Shown in pieces: positions 27,201 to 35,726 of a stretch of 64,000 nt of DNA. How positions within the stretch are numbered: position 1 is the stretch's first letter; each line of letters opens with the position of its first letter. The stretch covers positions 1-64,000 of the forward strand of contig JAGWTA010000013.1 of the NCBI GenBank assembly GCA_028869185.1. Direction: 5' to 3'. Origin of the DNA: Hyphomicrobiales bacterium (GTDB lineage Bacteria; Pseudomonadota; Alphaproteobacteria; Rhizobiales; Beijerinckiaceae). The notes under the pieces were generated by a model. It made no database searches, was not told the origin of the DNA, and was given only the letters and a program-made list of their open reading frames with translations. The position numbers were made by a program, and so were the translations under genes.

Positions 27201-28789
27201 CCAGAGAACGGCTCTACCTTTTCGACACGACGCTGCGCGATGGCGCGCAGACTACCGGCGTCGATTTCTCGCTTGACGACAAGCGCGCCATCGCGCGCAT
27301 GCTCGACGATCTCGGCGTCGATTACATCGAGGGCGGCTATCCCGGCGCCAATCCGCTGGACACTGAATTTTTCGAAAAGCGCCCGCCGGTCAATGCGCAT
27401 TTCGCAGCTTTCGGCATGACCAAGCGCGCCGGCCGATCCGCCGCCAACGATCCGGGCGTCGCCGGCCTCATTGCCGCCGACGCGGACACGATCACCTTCG
27501 TCGCCAAGAGCTGGGATTATCAGGTGCGCGTCGCACTCGAGATTTCCAACGAGGAAAACATCGAGGGCATCCGCGATTCCGTTTCTTACGCTTGCGCGCA
27601 GGGGCGCGAGGCCATTGTCGATTGCGAACATTTCTTTGACGGCTACAAGGCCAATCGCGCCTATGCGCTGGAATGCGCGAAGGCGGCCTATCAATCGGGC
27701 GCGCGCTGGGTCGTTCTGTGCGACACCAACGGGGGAACCTTGCCGCACGAGGTGGAGGCGATTGTCGCTGATGTTGTCAGGCATGTGCCGGGCGATCACG
27801 TGGGCATTCACACGCATAACGACACAGAAAACGCCGTCGCCAATTCCTTCGCCGCTGTACGCGCCGGCGCCCGCCAGATTCAGGGCACGCTGAATGGCCT
27901 TGGCGAGCGTTGCGGCAACGCAAATCTCTGTTCGATCATTCCCACGCTGCTGCTCAAGGACGAATATGCGCAGCGCTTCGACATTGGCGTGACCAGTGAA
28001 AAATTGCAGCACCTGGTGAAAATCAGCCATACGCTCGATGAAATGCTCAACCGCGCGCCCGATCGCCACGCGCCATATGTGGGCGCGAGCGCATTCGCCA
28101 CCAAAGCGGGCATTCACGCATCCGCCGTTCTGAAAGACCCGCGCACCTACGAGCATGTAACGCCCGAAAGCGTCGGCAATCGACGCAAGGTTCTGGTTTC
28201 CGATCAGGCTGGAAAATCCAACATTCTTTCGGAACTGGAGCGGCTTGGCGTGCAACTCGATCGCGATGATCCGCGCCTGACGCGCCTTCTGGAGGAAGTG
28301 AAGGAAAAGGAATCGCTCGGCTATGCGTTTGAAGGCGCCGACGCCTCGTTCCTCTTGCTCGCCAAGCGCGTACTGGGCCAGGCGCCGCATTTCTTCGACA
28401 TCGAACGCTTCAGCGTGAATGTCGAACGGCGCTTCAATGCCCAGGGCAAGCAGATCGCCGTGTCGGAAGCCATCGTCAAGGTGCGCGTCGACGGCGAGAC
28501 GTTCATCTCGGCGGCCGAAGGCGCGGGGCCCGTCAACGCGCTCGATCTCGCCTTGCGCAAGGATCTCGGCAAATATCAGAAATTCATCGAGGACGTTGAA
28601 CTGGTCGATTATCGCGTGCGCGTTTTTCAGGGCGGCACCGATGCGGTCACGCGCGTGCTCATCGAATGCGCCGACAGCGCGGGCGAGCGCTGGTCGACGG
28701 TCGGCGTATCGGCCAATGTCATCGACGCCTCGTTCCAGGCGCTTGTGGATTCGCTGAATTACAAGCTGATGATATCCGCCAGCGCGTGA
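27197..28789 (+). CDS. cimA: (R)-citramalate synthase
   Basis: Condenses pyruvate with acetyl-CoA to citramalate in the threonine-independent isoleucine route. The 530-residue protein has the TIM-barrel start LFDTTLRDGAQTTGVDFSLDDK, the HTHND metal motif (GIHTHNDTENAVA), GTLNGLGERCGNANL and the C-terminal LeuA-type regulatory domain. The beginning differs from 2-isopropylmalate synthase and fits the CimA (TIGR00977) type; 2-isopropylmalate or homocitrate synthase activity is the alternative. The start at 27197 overlaps the GNAT stop. Confidence 0.92.
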   Translation: MTRERLYLFDTTLRDGAQTTGVDFSLDDKRAIARMLDDLGVDYIEGGYPGANPLDTEFFEKRPPVNAHFAAFGMTKRAGRSAANDPGVAGLIAADADTITFVAKSWDYQVRVALEISNEENIEGIRDSVSYACAQGREAIVDCEHFFDGYKANRAYALECAKAAYQSGARWVVLCDTNGGTLPHEVEAIVADVVRHVPGDHVGIHTHNDTENAVANSFAAVRAGARQIQGTLNGLGERCGNANLCSIIPTLLLKDEYAQRFDIGVTSEKLQHLVKISHTLDEMLNRAPDRHAPYVGASAFATKAGIHASAVLKDPRTYEHVTPESVGNRRKVLVSDQAGKSNILSELERLGVQLDRDDPRLTRLLEEVKEKESLGYAFEGADASFLLLAKRVLGQAPHFFDIERFSVNVERRFNAQGKQIAVSEAIVKVRVDGETFISAAEGAGPVNALDLALRKDLGKYQKFIEDVELVDYRVRVFQGGTDAVTRVLIECADSAGERWSTVGVSANVIDASFQALVDSLNYKLMISASA

Positions 28790-28802
28790 GACGCGCGTTG
28801 CG

Positions 28803-29399
28803 TCACAGGCGCGGATCGACGGTCGTGACCGGCGCGCTCTGGCGTTCGAGCGCGGTTTCGATCATCGGCAGAACATCGCCGATCCGTTCCGCCACGAGAT
28901 AATGCAGTTCGAGATCAGGACGGATGAAACCGTTCTGCCGCATATGCGCGATCAGCGACAGCAGCGGCCGCCAGAAGCCGTTGATGTCGGCAAGCACGAT
29001 AGGCTTGGTGTGGCGCGCCAGTTGCGACCATGTCAGTTGTTCGACCAGCTCCTCCAACGTGCCGATGCCGCCCGGCAGGGCGACGAAGGCGTCCGCCCGC
29101 TCGAACATCGTCTGTTTACGCTGGTGCATGTCGGGCACGACGATCAGTTCCTGCGCCGAGGCGTTTACGGGGCATTCCAGCTTGCGCAGGAAATCGGGAA
29201 TGACGCCCGTCACGCGCCCGCCCGCAGCAAGTTGCGCCAGAGCGAGCCGCCCCATCAGCCCATGGCCGCCGCCGCCATAGACAAGACCGACGCCGGCCGC
29301 CGCGAAGGCGCGCCCCAGCGCTTCCGCGCCCGCCGCGAAGGCCGGATCGCGCCCTTCGCCCGAGCCGCAATAAACGCAGACATTTTTGGCAAGGCCCAT
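28803..29399 (-). CDS. LOG family protein (nucleoside monophosphate phosphoribohydrolase-like)
   Basis: A 198-residue Rossmann-like protein of the LOG/TIGR00730 family. It has VCVYCGSGEGRDP, GLVYGGGGHGLMG and the catalytic PGGxGTxxE motif as PGGIGTLEELVEQLTW. Family members release the base from cytokinin ribotides or other nucleoside monophosphates. It is convergent with cimA and divergent from the ATM1-type exporter. A second, longer LOG-type protein is at 38162-38929. Confidence 0.9.
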   Translation of the reverse strand: MGLAKNVCVYCGSGEGRDPAFAAGAEALGRAFAAAGVGLVYGGGGHGLMGRLALAQLAAGGRVTGVIPDFLRKLECPVNASAQELIVVPDMHQRKQTMFERADAFVALPGGIGTLEELVEQLTWSQLARHTKPIVLADINGFWRPLLSLIAHMRQNGFIRPDLELHYLVAERIGDVLPMIETALERQSAPVTTVDPRL

Positions 29400-29497
29400 G
29401 GAAAAGCTTCCCGCTTCGTTGATTCGTGAGAGGCTAATCGCCGCACAAGACCGTTTCGCGGCAGGCGGGCGGTGTCAAATCCCGACCGAAGCGCTAT

Positions 29498-31396
29498 ATG
29501 TCGCCGATGCGCCATCTTGCCCAACAACAGCCTCCAGCGCCCGACGCCGAGCGAGCGACATTGCTTTCGACGACGCGTCGGTTGTGGCCCTATATCTGGC
29601 CGCGCGACCGTTTCGATTTGCGCTTGCGCATTTTTCTGGCGCTGCTGGCGCTGCTCGTGGCGAAATTCGTCACCATCGCCGTCCCCTACGCTTTCAAATG
29701 GGCGACGGATTCGCTGACCGCCAACGCGGGCAACGATCCCGTTCGCCTGATGGTCCTTGGCCCCGTGATGTTGACGGCGCTCTATGGCGTGTTGCGCACG
29801 GCGATGGCCGTATTCACGCAATTGCGCGACGCGCTGTTCGCCGCAGTGGCGATGAACGCCGTGCGGCGCATGGCAAACGACGTCTTCGTGCATCTGCACC
29901 AGCTTTCGCTGCGCTTTCACCTGGAACGCAAGACGGGCGGACTGACGCGCGTCCTCGAAAGGGGCAGGACTGCGATTGAAACCATGGTGCGCATGGTCAC
30001 GCTCACCGGCCTGCCGACTCTGGTGGAGTTTGCGCTCATCCTTGGCGTTTTCTTCGTGCAATACGATTGGCGTTACGCGCTGGTGACGACCGCGATGATT
30101 GTCGCTTACATGGCCTTCACCACCATTGCGACGAACTGGCGCATCGGCATTCGCCGTTCGATGAATGAAAGCGACCAGGACGCCAACACCAAGGCGATCG
30201 ACAGTCTGCTCAATTACGAGACGGTGAAATATTTCAACGCCGAGGCGCGCGAGGCGGCGCGCTACGACCATTCCATGGCGCGCTACGAGCGCAACAGCGT
30301 GAAAAGCTATACATCGCTGGCTGTGCTGAACGCAGGACAGGCGGCCATTTTCACGGCGGGCCTGACGGCTGTCATGATTATGTGCGTTTACGGAATTCGC
30401 GCCGGAACCAACACGCTCGGCGATTTCGTCCTCATCAATGCGATGATGATTCAGTTGTACCAGCCGCTCAACTTCATGGGCATGTTCTATCGCGAGATGA
30501 AGCAGGCGATCATCGATATCGAGCAGATGTTCAACATTCTCGAACGCAATCCCGAAATCCGCGACCGCCCCGGCGCTGCGCCGTTGCAAGCCGGCGCCGG
30601 CGTTGTGCGTTTTGAAGATGTGCGCTTTTCCTATGATCCTCAGCGCGAGATTCTGCGCGGCGTTTCCTTCGAGGCGCCGGCGGGCAAAACCATCGCAATC
30701 GTCGGCCCGTCGGGCGCCGGCAAATCGACGATTTCGCGTTTGCTTTTCCGTTTTTACGAGCCGCAATCTGGTCGCATCACCATCGATGGGCAGGATATTG
30801 CGCAGGTGACGCAAAACTCCCTGCGCCGCGCCATCGGCATCGTCCCGCAGGACACCGTGCTGTTCAACGACAGTATCGGCTACAATATCCGCTATGGCCG
30901 ATGGGACGCCTCGCAGGACGAAATCGAGGATGCGGCGCAGCTGGCGCAGATAGACGCCTTCATCAAATCCCTGCCTGATGGCTACAAGGCGCAGGTGGGC
31001 GAGCGCGGCCTGAAACTCTCCGGCGGCGAGAAGCAGCGCGTCGCTCTGGCGCGCGCCATTCTCAAACAGCCGGAGATCATGGTGCTGGATGAGGCGACGT
31101 CCGCGCTCGACAGCTTCACCGAGCGCGACATTCAGGAGGCGCTCGACCGCGTCGCCGAGGGGCGCACGACGCTCGTCATCGCCCATCGTCTATCGACCGT
31201 CGTGAACGCGGACGAAATTCTGGTGCTCGACAAGGGCGTCATCGTCGAACGCGGACGTCACGAGGCGCTGTTGGCTGAAGGCGGCGTTTACGCCGGCATG
31301 TGGAACCGTCAGCGCGAGGTCGACGATGCGCAGGAACGGTTGCGCCGCGCCGAACAGGAAGAGGGCGCCAGCATGCGCTCGAGGGTCGAGGTCTGA
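29498..31396 (+). CDS. ABC transporter ATP-binding/permease protein, ATM1 type
   Basis: A 632-residue half-transporter: membrane domain with six helices (about 40-340), then an ATPase with Walker [13 protein letters not shown], signature [15 protein letters not shown] and Walker [15 protein letters not shown]. Sequences such as [21 protein letters not shown] and [21 protein letters not shown] [11 protein letters not shown] mark the ATM1/HMT1 family, whose mitochondrial and bacterial members export glutathione-linked species for iron-sulfur or metal homeostasis. It lies next to the LOG gene on the opposite strand; psd follows after about 106 bases. Confidence 0.92.
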   Translation: MSPMRHLAQQQPPAPDAERATLLSTTRRLWPYIWPRDRFDLRLRIFLALLALLVAKFVTIAVPYAFKWATDSLTANAGNDPVRLMVLGPVMLTALYGVLRTAMAVFTQLRDALFAAVAMNAVRRMANDVFVHLHQLSLRFHLERKTGGLTRVLERGRTAIETMVRMVTLTGLPTLVEFALILGVFFVQYDWRYALVTTAMIVAYMAFTTIATNWRIGIRRSMNESDQDANTKAIDSLLNYETVKYFNAEAREAARYDHSMARYERNSVKSYTSLAVLNAGQAAIFTAGLTAVMIMCVYGIRAGTNTLGDFVLINAMMIQLYQPLNFMGMFYREMKQAIIDIEQMFNILERNPEIRDRPGAAPLQAGAGVVRFEDVRFSYDPQREILRGVSFEAPAGKTIAIVGPSGAGKSTISRLLFRFYEPQSGRITIDGQDIAQVTQNSLRRAIGIVPQDTVLFNDSIGYNIRYGRWDASQDEIEDAAQLAQIDAFIKSLPDGYKAQVGERGLKLSGGEKQRVALARAILKQPEIMVLDEATSALDSFTERDIQEALDRVAEGRTTLVIAHRLSTVVNADEILVLDKGVIVERGRHEALLAEGGVYAGMWNRQREVDDAQERLRRAEQEEGASMRSRVEV

Positions 31397-31502
31397 CGCA
31401 GCGCGCGAGGCGCATCAAAACGGCGCGCCTCCGCAGGACTGCGCAGCAGGCGTGACTTCCGCGTCCTGCGGTGGCACAAAGCGCGCAAAATCAGAGGTTC
31501 CC

Positions 31503-32201
31503 ATGTCGTCGCTTGTCGATTCCGTTCGCCGCCAGATCACGCCGATCCATCCGGAAGGCTATAAATTCATTGCGGCTTTCGCCCTTGTGGCGCTTTTGCT
31601 GTTCTGGCTTTGGACGCCGCTCGGCTGGATCGGCGCGCTTTTGACGGCATGGTGCGCCTACTTTTTCCGCGATCCGCAACGCGTGACGCCGCTGCGCGAC
31701 GGCCTGGTGGTTTCGCCCGCAGACGGCGTCGTCTGCTCCATTGGCTCTTTCGCGCCGCCGCCGGAACTGGGGCTTGGCCTTGAGCCGATGCAGCGGGTTT
31801 CGGTATTCATGTCGGTGTTCGATTGCCACGTCAATCGCGCGCCCGTGCCCGGCCGCATCGCACGCATCGCCTACAAGCCCGGTCTCTTCGTCAACGCCGA
31901 TCTCGACAAGGCCAGCGAAGACAACGAGCGCAATGGCGTGGTGATTGAAGCGGCGCGCGGCAAGTTCGGCGTGGTGCAGATCGCCGGCCTGATTGCGCGG
32001 CGCATCGTCTGCTTTTCGCGCGAAGGCGATGTATTGCAAACCGGCGAGCGCTTCGGGCTGATCCGCTTCGGATCGCGCGTCGACGTTTACATGCCCGATG
32101 GCGCGCGTGTTCTTGTTTCGCTCGGGACGAAAGCCGTGGCGGGCGAAACCCCGCTCGCCGATTTCGCCGAAGGTCATGCGCTGAGCTTCAAGACGGAATA
32201 A
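31503..32201 (+). CDS. psd: Phosphatidylserine decarboxylase (short, membrane-anchored type)
   Basis: Makes phosphatidylethanolamine. The 232-residue protein has two N-terminal hydrophobic segments (residues 22-50) and then the PSD-A type domain: [21 protein letters not shown], and the self-processing site [11 protein letters not shown], where cleavage is expected between G190 and S191 to form the pyruvoyl group. The start at 31503 follows AGAGG. pssA, its usual neighbour, is not in the window. Confidence 0.95.
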   Translation: MSSLVDSVRRQITPIHPEGYKFIAAFALVALLLFWLWTPLGWIGALLTAWCAYFFRDPQRVTPLRDGLVVSPADGVVCSIGSFAPPPELGLGLEPMQRVSVFMSVFDCHVNRAPVPGRIARIAYKPGLFVNADLDKASEDNERNGVVIEAARGKFGVVQIAGLIARRIVCFSREGDVLQTGERFGLIRFGSRVDVYMPDGARVLVSLGTKAVAGETPLADFAEGHALSFKTE

Positions 32202-32202
32202 A

Positions 32203-32230
32203 AAAAAGCCGCTCCCCGTGGGGGAGCGGC
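32203..32230 (-). terminator. Intrinsic terminator of ccoG
   Basis: Stem GCCGCTCCCC / GGGGAGCGGC around GTG at 32208-32230. Read on the minus strand the stem is followed by a run of T (the A-run at 32201-32207), 40 bases past the ccoG stop codon; psd ends just before the A-run. Confidence 0.9.
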
Positions 32231-32271
32231 CTGCATGCCAAATTGCCTGAACTGTTCCGTCCGGCCTTTGT

Positions 32272-33714
32272 TTAATGGCCGGACGTGATGAATTTGTCGG
32301 CGACCTTGACGAGTTCGCCCGAAGTCGTGTCCTTCGCGAAAATCGTCACGGGGATTTGCGATTGCGAGATGGCGCCGGGCGCAGCGGCGACATTCAGGCG
32401 CAATTCGCGCACTTCGTCCACGCCGACAGGAATGCGGTAGTGGCCATCGGCGGTCGGCTCTACGCCGGCGATCGTCACGCGCGCATTCGGAACGCCCTCC
32501 ACCCATACGTCGAAGATGCGCGGCGTTCCTTCGCGGTTCGAAATGTGCACCGTCCAGTCGTTGCGGACCGAGCCGTCCGACAGCGCGACGAACAGTGGAT
32601 TGCGTCCGTGCTGCGCGGTCACGAGCGCGTTCGAACGGTTCATCAGCGCATAGAGCATGGTGCCGCCGACAATCGCGATCACCGCCGCGTAGAGGATGGT
32701 GCGCGGGCGAACGAAGTGGAAAACCTCCGGCTTTCCTTCGTGGCGCCGCTGCATGTTGATGTCTGTGTCGTAGCCGATCAGGCGCGTGGGACGACCGATC
32801 TGCTTCATCACATTGTCACAGGCGTCGATACACAGGCCGCACTGGATACATTCGAGCTGCAATCCCTGACGGATATCGACGCCGGTCGGACACACCGCGA
32901 TACATTGCTTGCAGTCGACGCAGTCGCCGGCCGGCGCGCCCGCAAGGTGGGCCGCGTCCGCCTTCTTGACGGACATGCGCGGCTCGCCACGGTCGACCTT
33001 ATAGGTGACGTTGAGCGCCCATTCGTCGGTCAGCGCCGCCTGAATGCGCGGCCAGGGACACATGTAGATGCAAACCTGCTCGCGCATATGACCGGCGAAG
33101 ACATAGGTTGTGAAGGTCAGGATGCCGATCCACAGATAGGCCGTGAAGGGCGCGTGAAACGTCAGCAGATCCTTCACCAGCGTCGGCGCGTCGGAGAAAT
33201 AGAGCACCCATGCGCCGCCGGTCCACCAGGCGATCATCAGCCAGATGAAATGCTTAAGCCCCGCGCGCGCGATGTGCTCCGGCGTCCACCCCTGCTTGTC
33301 GCGCATGATGCGCTCGCGCCGGTCGCCCTCGACCCAGCGCTCGACCGCATAGAACAGATCGGTCCAGACGGTCTGGGGGCAGAGATAGCCGCACCAGATG
33401 CGCCCGGCGATGGCGTTCATCATGAAGAGCGCCAGCGCGGCCAGCACGAGCAGACCGGTGAAGAAATAGACTTCCTGCGGCCAGAGCTGAATGAAGAAAA
33501 AATAAAAGCGGCGATGTTCGAAATCGACCAGCACGGCCTGATTGGGCAGGCCCGGCCCGCGGTCCCAGCGGATGAACGGCAAGAAGTAGTAAACGCCCAG
33601 CGCGAAGATCAGCAGCGCCCATTTGATGCGCCGGTAGGTGCCGTGAACCGCCTGAGGATAAACTTTTTTGCGGGCCGCATACAGCGGGCCTTCAATGACA
33701 GTGTCGTCGCTCAT
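32272..33714 (-). CDS. ccoG: Cytochrome c oxidase accessory protein CcoG
   Basis: A 480-residue membrane iron-sulfur protein that helps cbb3 oxidase maturation, probably by reducing copper. It has about five helices, the IWCGYLCPQTVW and QVCIYMCPWPRIQ motifs, two ferredoxin-type [4Fe-4S] motifs (CVDCKQCIAVCP and CIQCGLCIDACD) and a C-terminal immunoglobulin-like domain. The start at 33714 follows GGAGAG. No ccoNOP or ccoHIS gene is in the window, so this copy is separated from the oxidase operon. Confidence 0.95.
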   Translation of the reverse strand: MSDDTVIEGPLYAARKKVYPQAVHGTYRRIKWALLIFALGVYYFLPFIRWDRGPGLPNQAVLVDFEHRRFYFFFIQLWPQEVYFFTGLLVLAALALFMMNAIAGRIWCGYLCPQTVWTDLFYAVERWVEGDRRERIMRDKQGWTPEHIARAGLKHFIWLMIAWWTGGAWVLYFSDAPTLVKDLLTFHAPFTAYLWIGILTFTTYVFAGHMREQVCIYMCPWPRIQAALTDEWALNVTYKVDRGEPRMSVKKADAAHLAGAPAGDCVDCKQCIAVCPTGVDIRQGLQLECIQCGLCIDACDNVMKQIGRPTRLIGYDTDINMQRRHEGKPEVFHFVRPRTILYAAVIAIVGGTMLYALMNRSNALVTAQHGRNPLFVALSDGSVRNDWTVHISNREGTPRIFDVWVEGVPNARVTIAGVEPTADGHYRIPVGVDEVRELRLNVAAAPGAISQSQIPVTIFAKDTTSGELVKVADKFITSGH

Positions 33715-33973
33715 TTTTCTCTCCGGCGGGCTCCGCCCGTCATGCAGAGGGGCCGCGGCGAAAGCTTTGACATGCCGCAAACCATTGGCGACTATTACTG
33801 CGGCGCAACGCGCAGCGATAGTGACACAATCACGCAGCCGTCGCGCCAAACTGCGGCGGATCGTCTCAAGCCTTTGTTCCTGAGGCTGAATCGACAGCGT
33901 GCCGCCCTGTGATACATTCGTATGCCAACGCGATTCCCCTCGTGTCTCCAGAAGTGGACACAAAGAAATCGAT

Positions 33974-34531
33974 CTGGCGAAATCCAGCAGCAAGAGTGCC
34001 GGTTCCACGATGCGAAAGCCTGTTCGCGCCTTCACGGTAGAAGTCAAGAAAACACATACGCGCAAGCCTTTCGACGTCACGCTTCCAGCGTCGACGCCGC
34101 AGCCGCAAGCCGAAGCTTTTTTCGCGCCGCCAGGCGCGGCTGCTGCGCCCGCGCCACAAGGCGAGGCCCGCCGCGTGCTGCCCTGCCTCGTGTCGCAGGC
34201 TGCAGTGGAGGAGGCGCGCCAGCGCGAAATCGAGGAAGCCGCAACCCGCGCCGCGCCCCGGCCCGTCGGCCGTCCGCGCAAGCCGAAGATCGATGACGAT
34301 GCGCCCGCGCCCAAGGGGCGCAAGCGCGGACGCCCGCCCAAACAGCCGATGAGCGATGCAACGCGCATCGCGCAGGTCGCGCTTGTCGATGCGCCGGTCG
34401 CTCTTTCGGACGCCGCCATCGACTCGGTCGCCGCTGCGCTGCGCGACCGTGGCGCGGCGCGAGCGGAGGCGGCGCAGAACCTGCCGCGATCCGAGCGCTG
34501 GAAGCGCCGCTTGCCGCGCGCGGCATGGTGA
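33974..34531 (+). CDS. Basic protein with two AT-hook-like motifs (start uncertain)
   Basis: A coding frame of 185 residues if it starts at CTG 33974, which reads AKSSSKSA before MRKPVRAFTVEVKKTHTRKP. The ATG at 34010 gives 173 residues and is the conservative alternative; an upstream GTG at 33899 is also in frame. The middle has Ala/Pro-rich segments and two GRP cores, VGRPRKP (98-104) and KRGRPPK (117-123), 20 residues apart, which resemble AT-hooks that bind the minor groove of AT-rich DNA. A helical C-terminus follows. I recall Hyphomicrobiales relatives that begin 'MAKS..SKSA..RPVRAFTVEVK', but their function is unknown to me. It is divergent from ccoG and upstream of a LysR gene. Confidence 0.65.
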   Translation: MAKSSSKSAGSTMRKPVRAFTVEVKKTHTRKPFDVTLPASTPQPQAEAFFAPPGAAAAPAPQGEARRVLPCLVSQAAVEEARQREIEEAATRAAPRPVGRPRKPKIDDDAPAPKGRKRGRPPKQPMSDATRIAQVALVDAPVALSDAAIDSVAAALRDRGAARAEAAQNLPRSERWKRRLPRAAW

Positions 34532-34580
34532 GCGCGACATGGTCAGCCTCGTATGGTGAGCCTCGCATGGTGAGCGATGC
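34525..34580 (+). repeat. Four-copy 14-bp tandem repeat
   Basis: Units start with ATGGTGAGC (second copy ATGGTCAGC) at 34525, 34539, 34553 and 34567, each exactly 14 bases apart. The first copy contains the stop codon of the AT-hook-like gene, and the block ends 15 bases before the LysR start. Confidence 0.85.
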
Positions 34581-34595
34581 GGCGCAGCCGGGCCG

Positions 34596-35507
34596 ATGAA
34601 AAAATTCGACGACCTTCTGGCCTTCATCGCCGTTGTGGAGCGCGGGAGTTTTGTCGCCGCCGCGCGGCAATTGAATCTTCCCCCCAGCGCGGTCACGCGC
34701 AAGGTGCAGCAACTCGAGACGCGATTGCAGATGACCTTGCTCCATCGCACCACGCGTCGCGTTTCCGTCACGGAAGTCGGACGCGAAGTCTATGAAGCCG
34801 CCGCGCGCGGTTACGCCGCGTTCGAGGAAGCCGAGCGTCTGGCGAAAGCGCATCACGATTCAGCAAGTGGTGTGTTGCGCGTCACCGCGCCCTTCTCGTT
34901 GCTGCACATAGGCCTCATGCCGCTGCTGCCGAAATTTCTCGAAGAATATCCCGATGTGCGGATCGAGTTTCTCGTCACCAATCAGCGACTCGACCTTGTC
35001 GAAAACAATTGCGACGTCGCCATTCGCGCCGGCGCCTTGCCGAATTCTTCCGATGTTGTGCGCCCGCTCGTGACGACAGGCTATCAGCTCGTCGCAACCC
35101 CCGAATATCTTGCGCGGGCAGGGGCGCTGAAGCGTCCGGGCGATCTTGCAAAACATCCGCTGGCGGGATTGCGCGCAGCCGGCTCTCAGGTCGCAACGCT
35201 GTCGGCGCTTCCCTACACCTGGGTTTTCTTGCGCGGCGAAAAGCGCGAGGAAATCGATTTCAATTTCCGTCTTGCCGCAACAGATCCGATCGTGCCGCTC
35301 GATTTCGCCTTGCAGGGGCAGGGCGTCGGCCTCGTTACGGGCGGGTTGATCCGGGAGGCGATCGAGCAGGGACGCCTGGCTGTCGTCCTGCCCGAGTGGC
35401 GGATCGAGGCGCAACTCGAACTCTCGATCGTCTATCGCCGCCGCGCGACGATGGATCCGAAGGTGCGCGTCTTCGTCGATTTTTTATTGAAGAGCCTGCG
35501 GCCCTGA
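34596..35507 (+). CDS. LysR family transcriptional regulator
   Basis: A 303-residue LysR-type regulator. The winged helix-turn-helix is at the N-terminus (MKKFDDLLAFIAVVERGSFVAAARQLNLPPSAVTRKVQQLE), followed by the effector-binding domain (residues 92-300). The sequence pattern, with RVTAPFSLLHIGLMPLLPKFLEEYPDV, resembles the group that includes AaeR/DmlR-like regulators. The neighbouring aapP and repeat-protein genes are on the other side of a terminator, so its target is not clear. Confidence 0.9.
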   Translation: MKKFDDLLAFIAVVERGSFVAAARQLNLPPSAVTRKVQQLETRLQMTLLHRTTRRVSVTEVGREVYEAAARGYAAFEEAERLAKAHHDSASGVLRVTAPFSLLHIGLMPLLPKFLEEYPDVRIEFLVTNQRLDLVENNCDVAIRAGALPNSSDVVRPLVTTGYQLVATPEYLARAGALKRPGDLAKHPLAGLRAAGSQVATLSALPYTWVFLRGEKREEIDFNFRLAATDPIVPLDFALQGQGVGLVTGGLIREAIEQGRLAVVLPEWRIEAQLELSIVYRRRATMDPKVRVFVDFLLKSLRP

Positions 35508-35514
35508 AAATGCA

Positions 35515-35542
35515 AAAAGGGGCGACCGCGGCCGCCCCTTGT
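35515..35542. terminator. Bidirectional terminator between LysR and the repeat-protein operon
   Basis: Stem AAGGGGCG / CGCCCCTT with an eight-base loop. On the minus strand it is followed by five T (from AAAAA at 35514-35518), 20-odd bases past the small-protein stop; on the plus strand the T-run is weak. Confidence 0.75.
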
Positions 35543-35562
35543 TGCGCATGCTGTGTCCGGGT

Positions 35563-35718
35563 TCACGGATGAAGCGTGACGGCCGGCGCTTCATAAAGAT
35601 TGTCGTGATGCGGCGCGGCGGCCAGTGTCGAGATTAATCCAAGCGCCAGCAGCGCGGCCGCCGTCCATTTCGCGATGAGGTCCAGTCTCACGTCATGGAA
35701 AGAGGATACGCCTTTCAT
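35563..35718 (-). CDS. Small single-pass membrane protein (51 aa)
   Basis: Not in usual gene lists because of its length. The ATG at 35718 opens a 51-residue frame that begins MKGVSSFHDVRLDLIAKW and has one hydrophobic helix, TAAALLALGLISTLAAA, then a short tail PHHDNLYEAPAVTLHP. GAGG lies seven bases upstream. It starts eight bases after the stop of the repeat protein, and a terminator follows its stop, so the two form a two-gene operon. Function unknown; it might anchor or help export the repeat protein (inference). Confidence 0.6.
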   Translation of the reverse strand: MKGVSSFHDVRLDLIAKWTAAALLALGLISTLAAAPHHDNLYEAPAVTLHP

Positions 35719-35726
35719 GACACGCC

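Noticed and set aside
31431..31471. Inverted repeat CCGCAGGA ... TCCTGCGG between the ATM1-type gene and psd
   Set aside because: The loop is 25 bases and there is no T-run; it is probably chance in GC-rich DNA rather than a terminator or site.
33767..33782. FNR-like box (TTTGACATGCCGCAAA) upstream of ccoG
   Set aside because: It matches the TTGAT-N4-ATCAA consensus poorly in both arms, so a regulatory claim for oxygen control is not supported.
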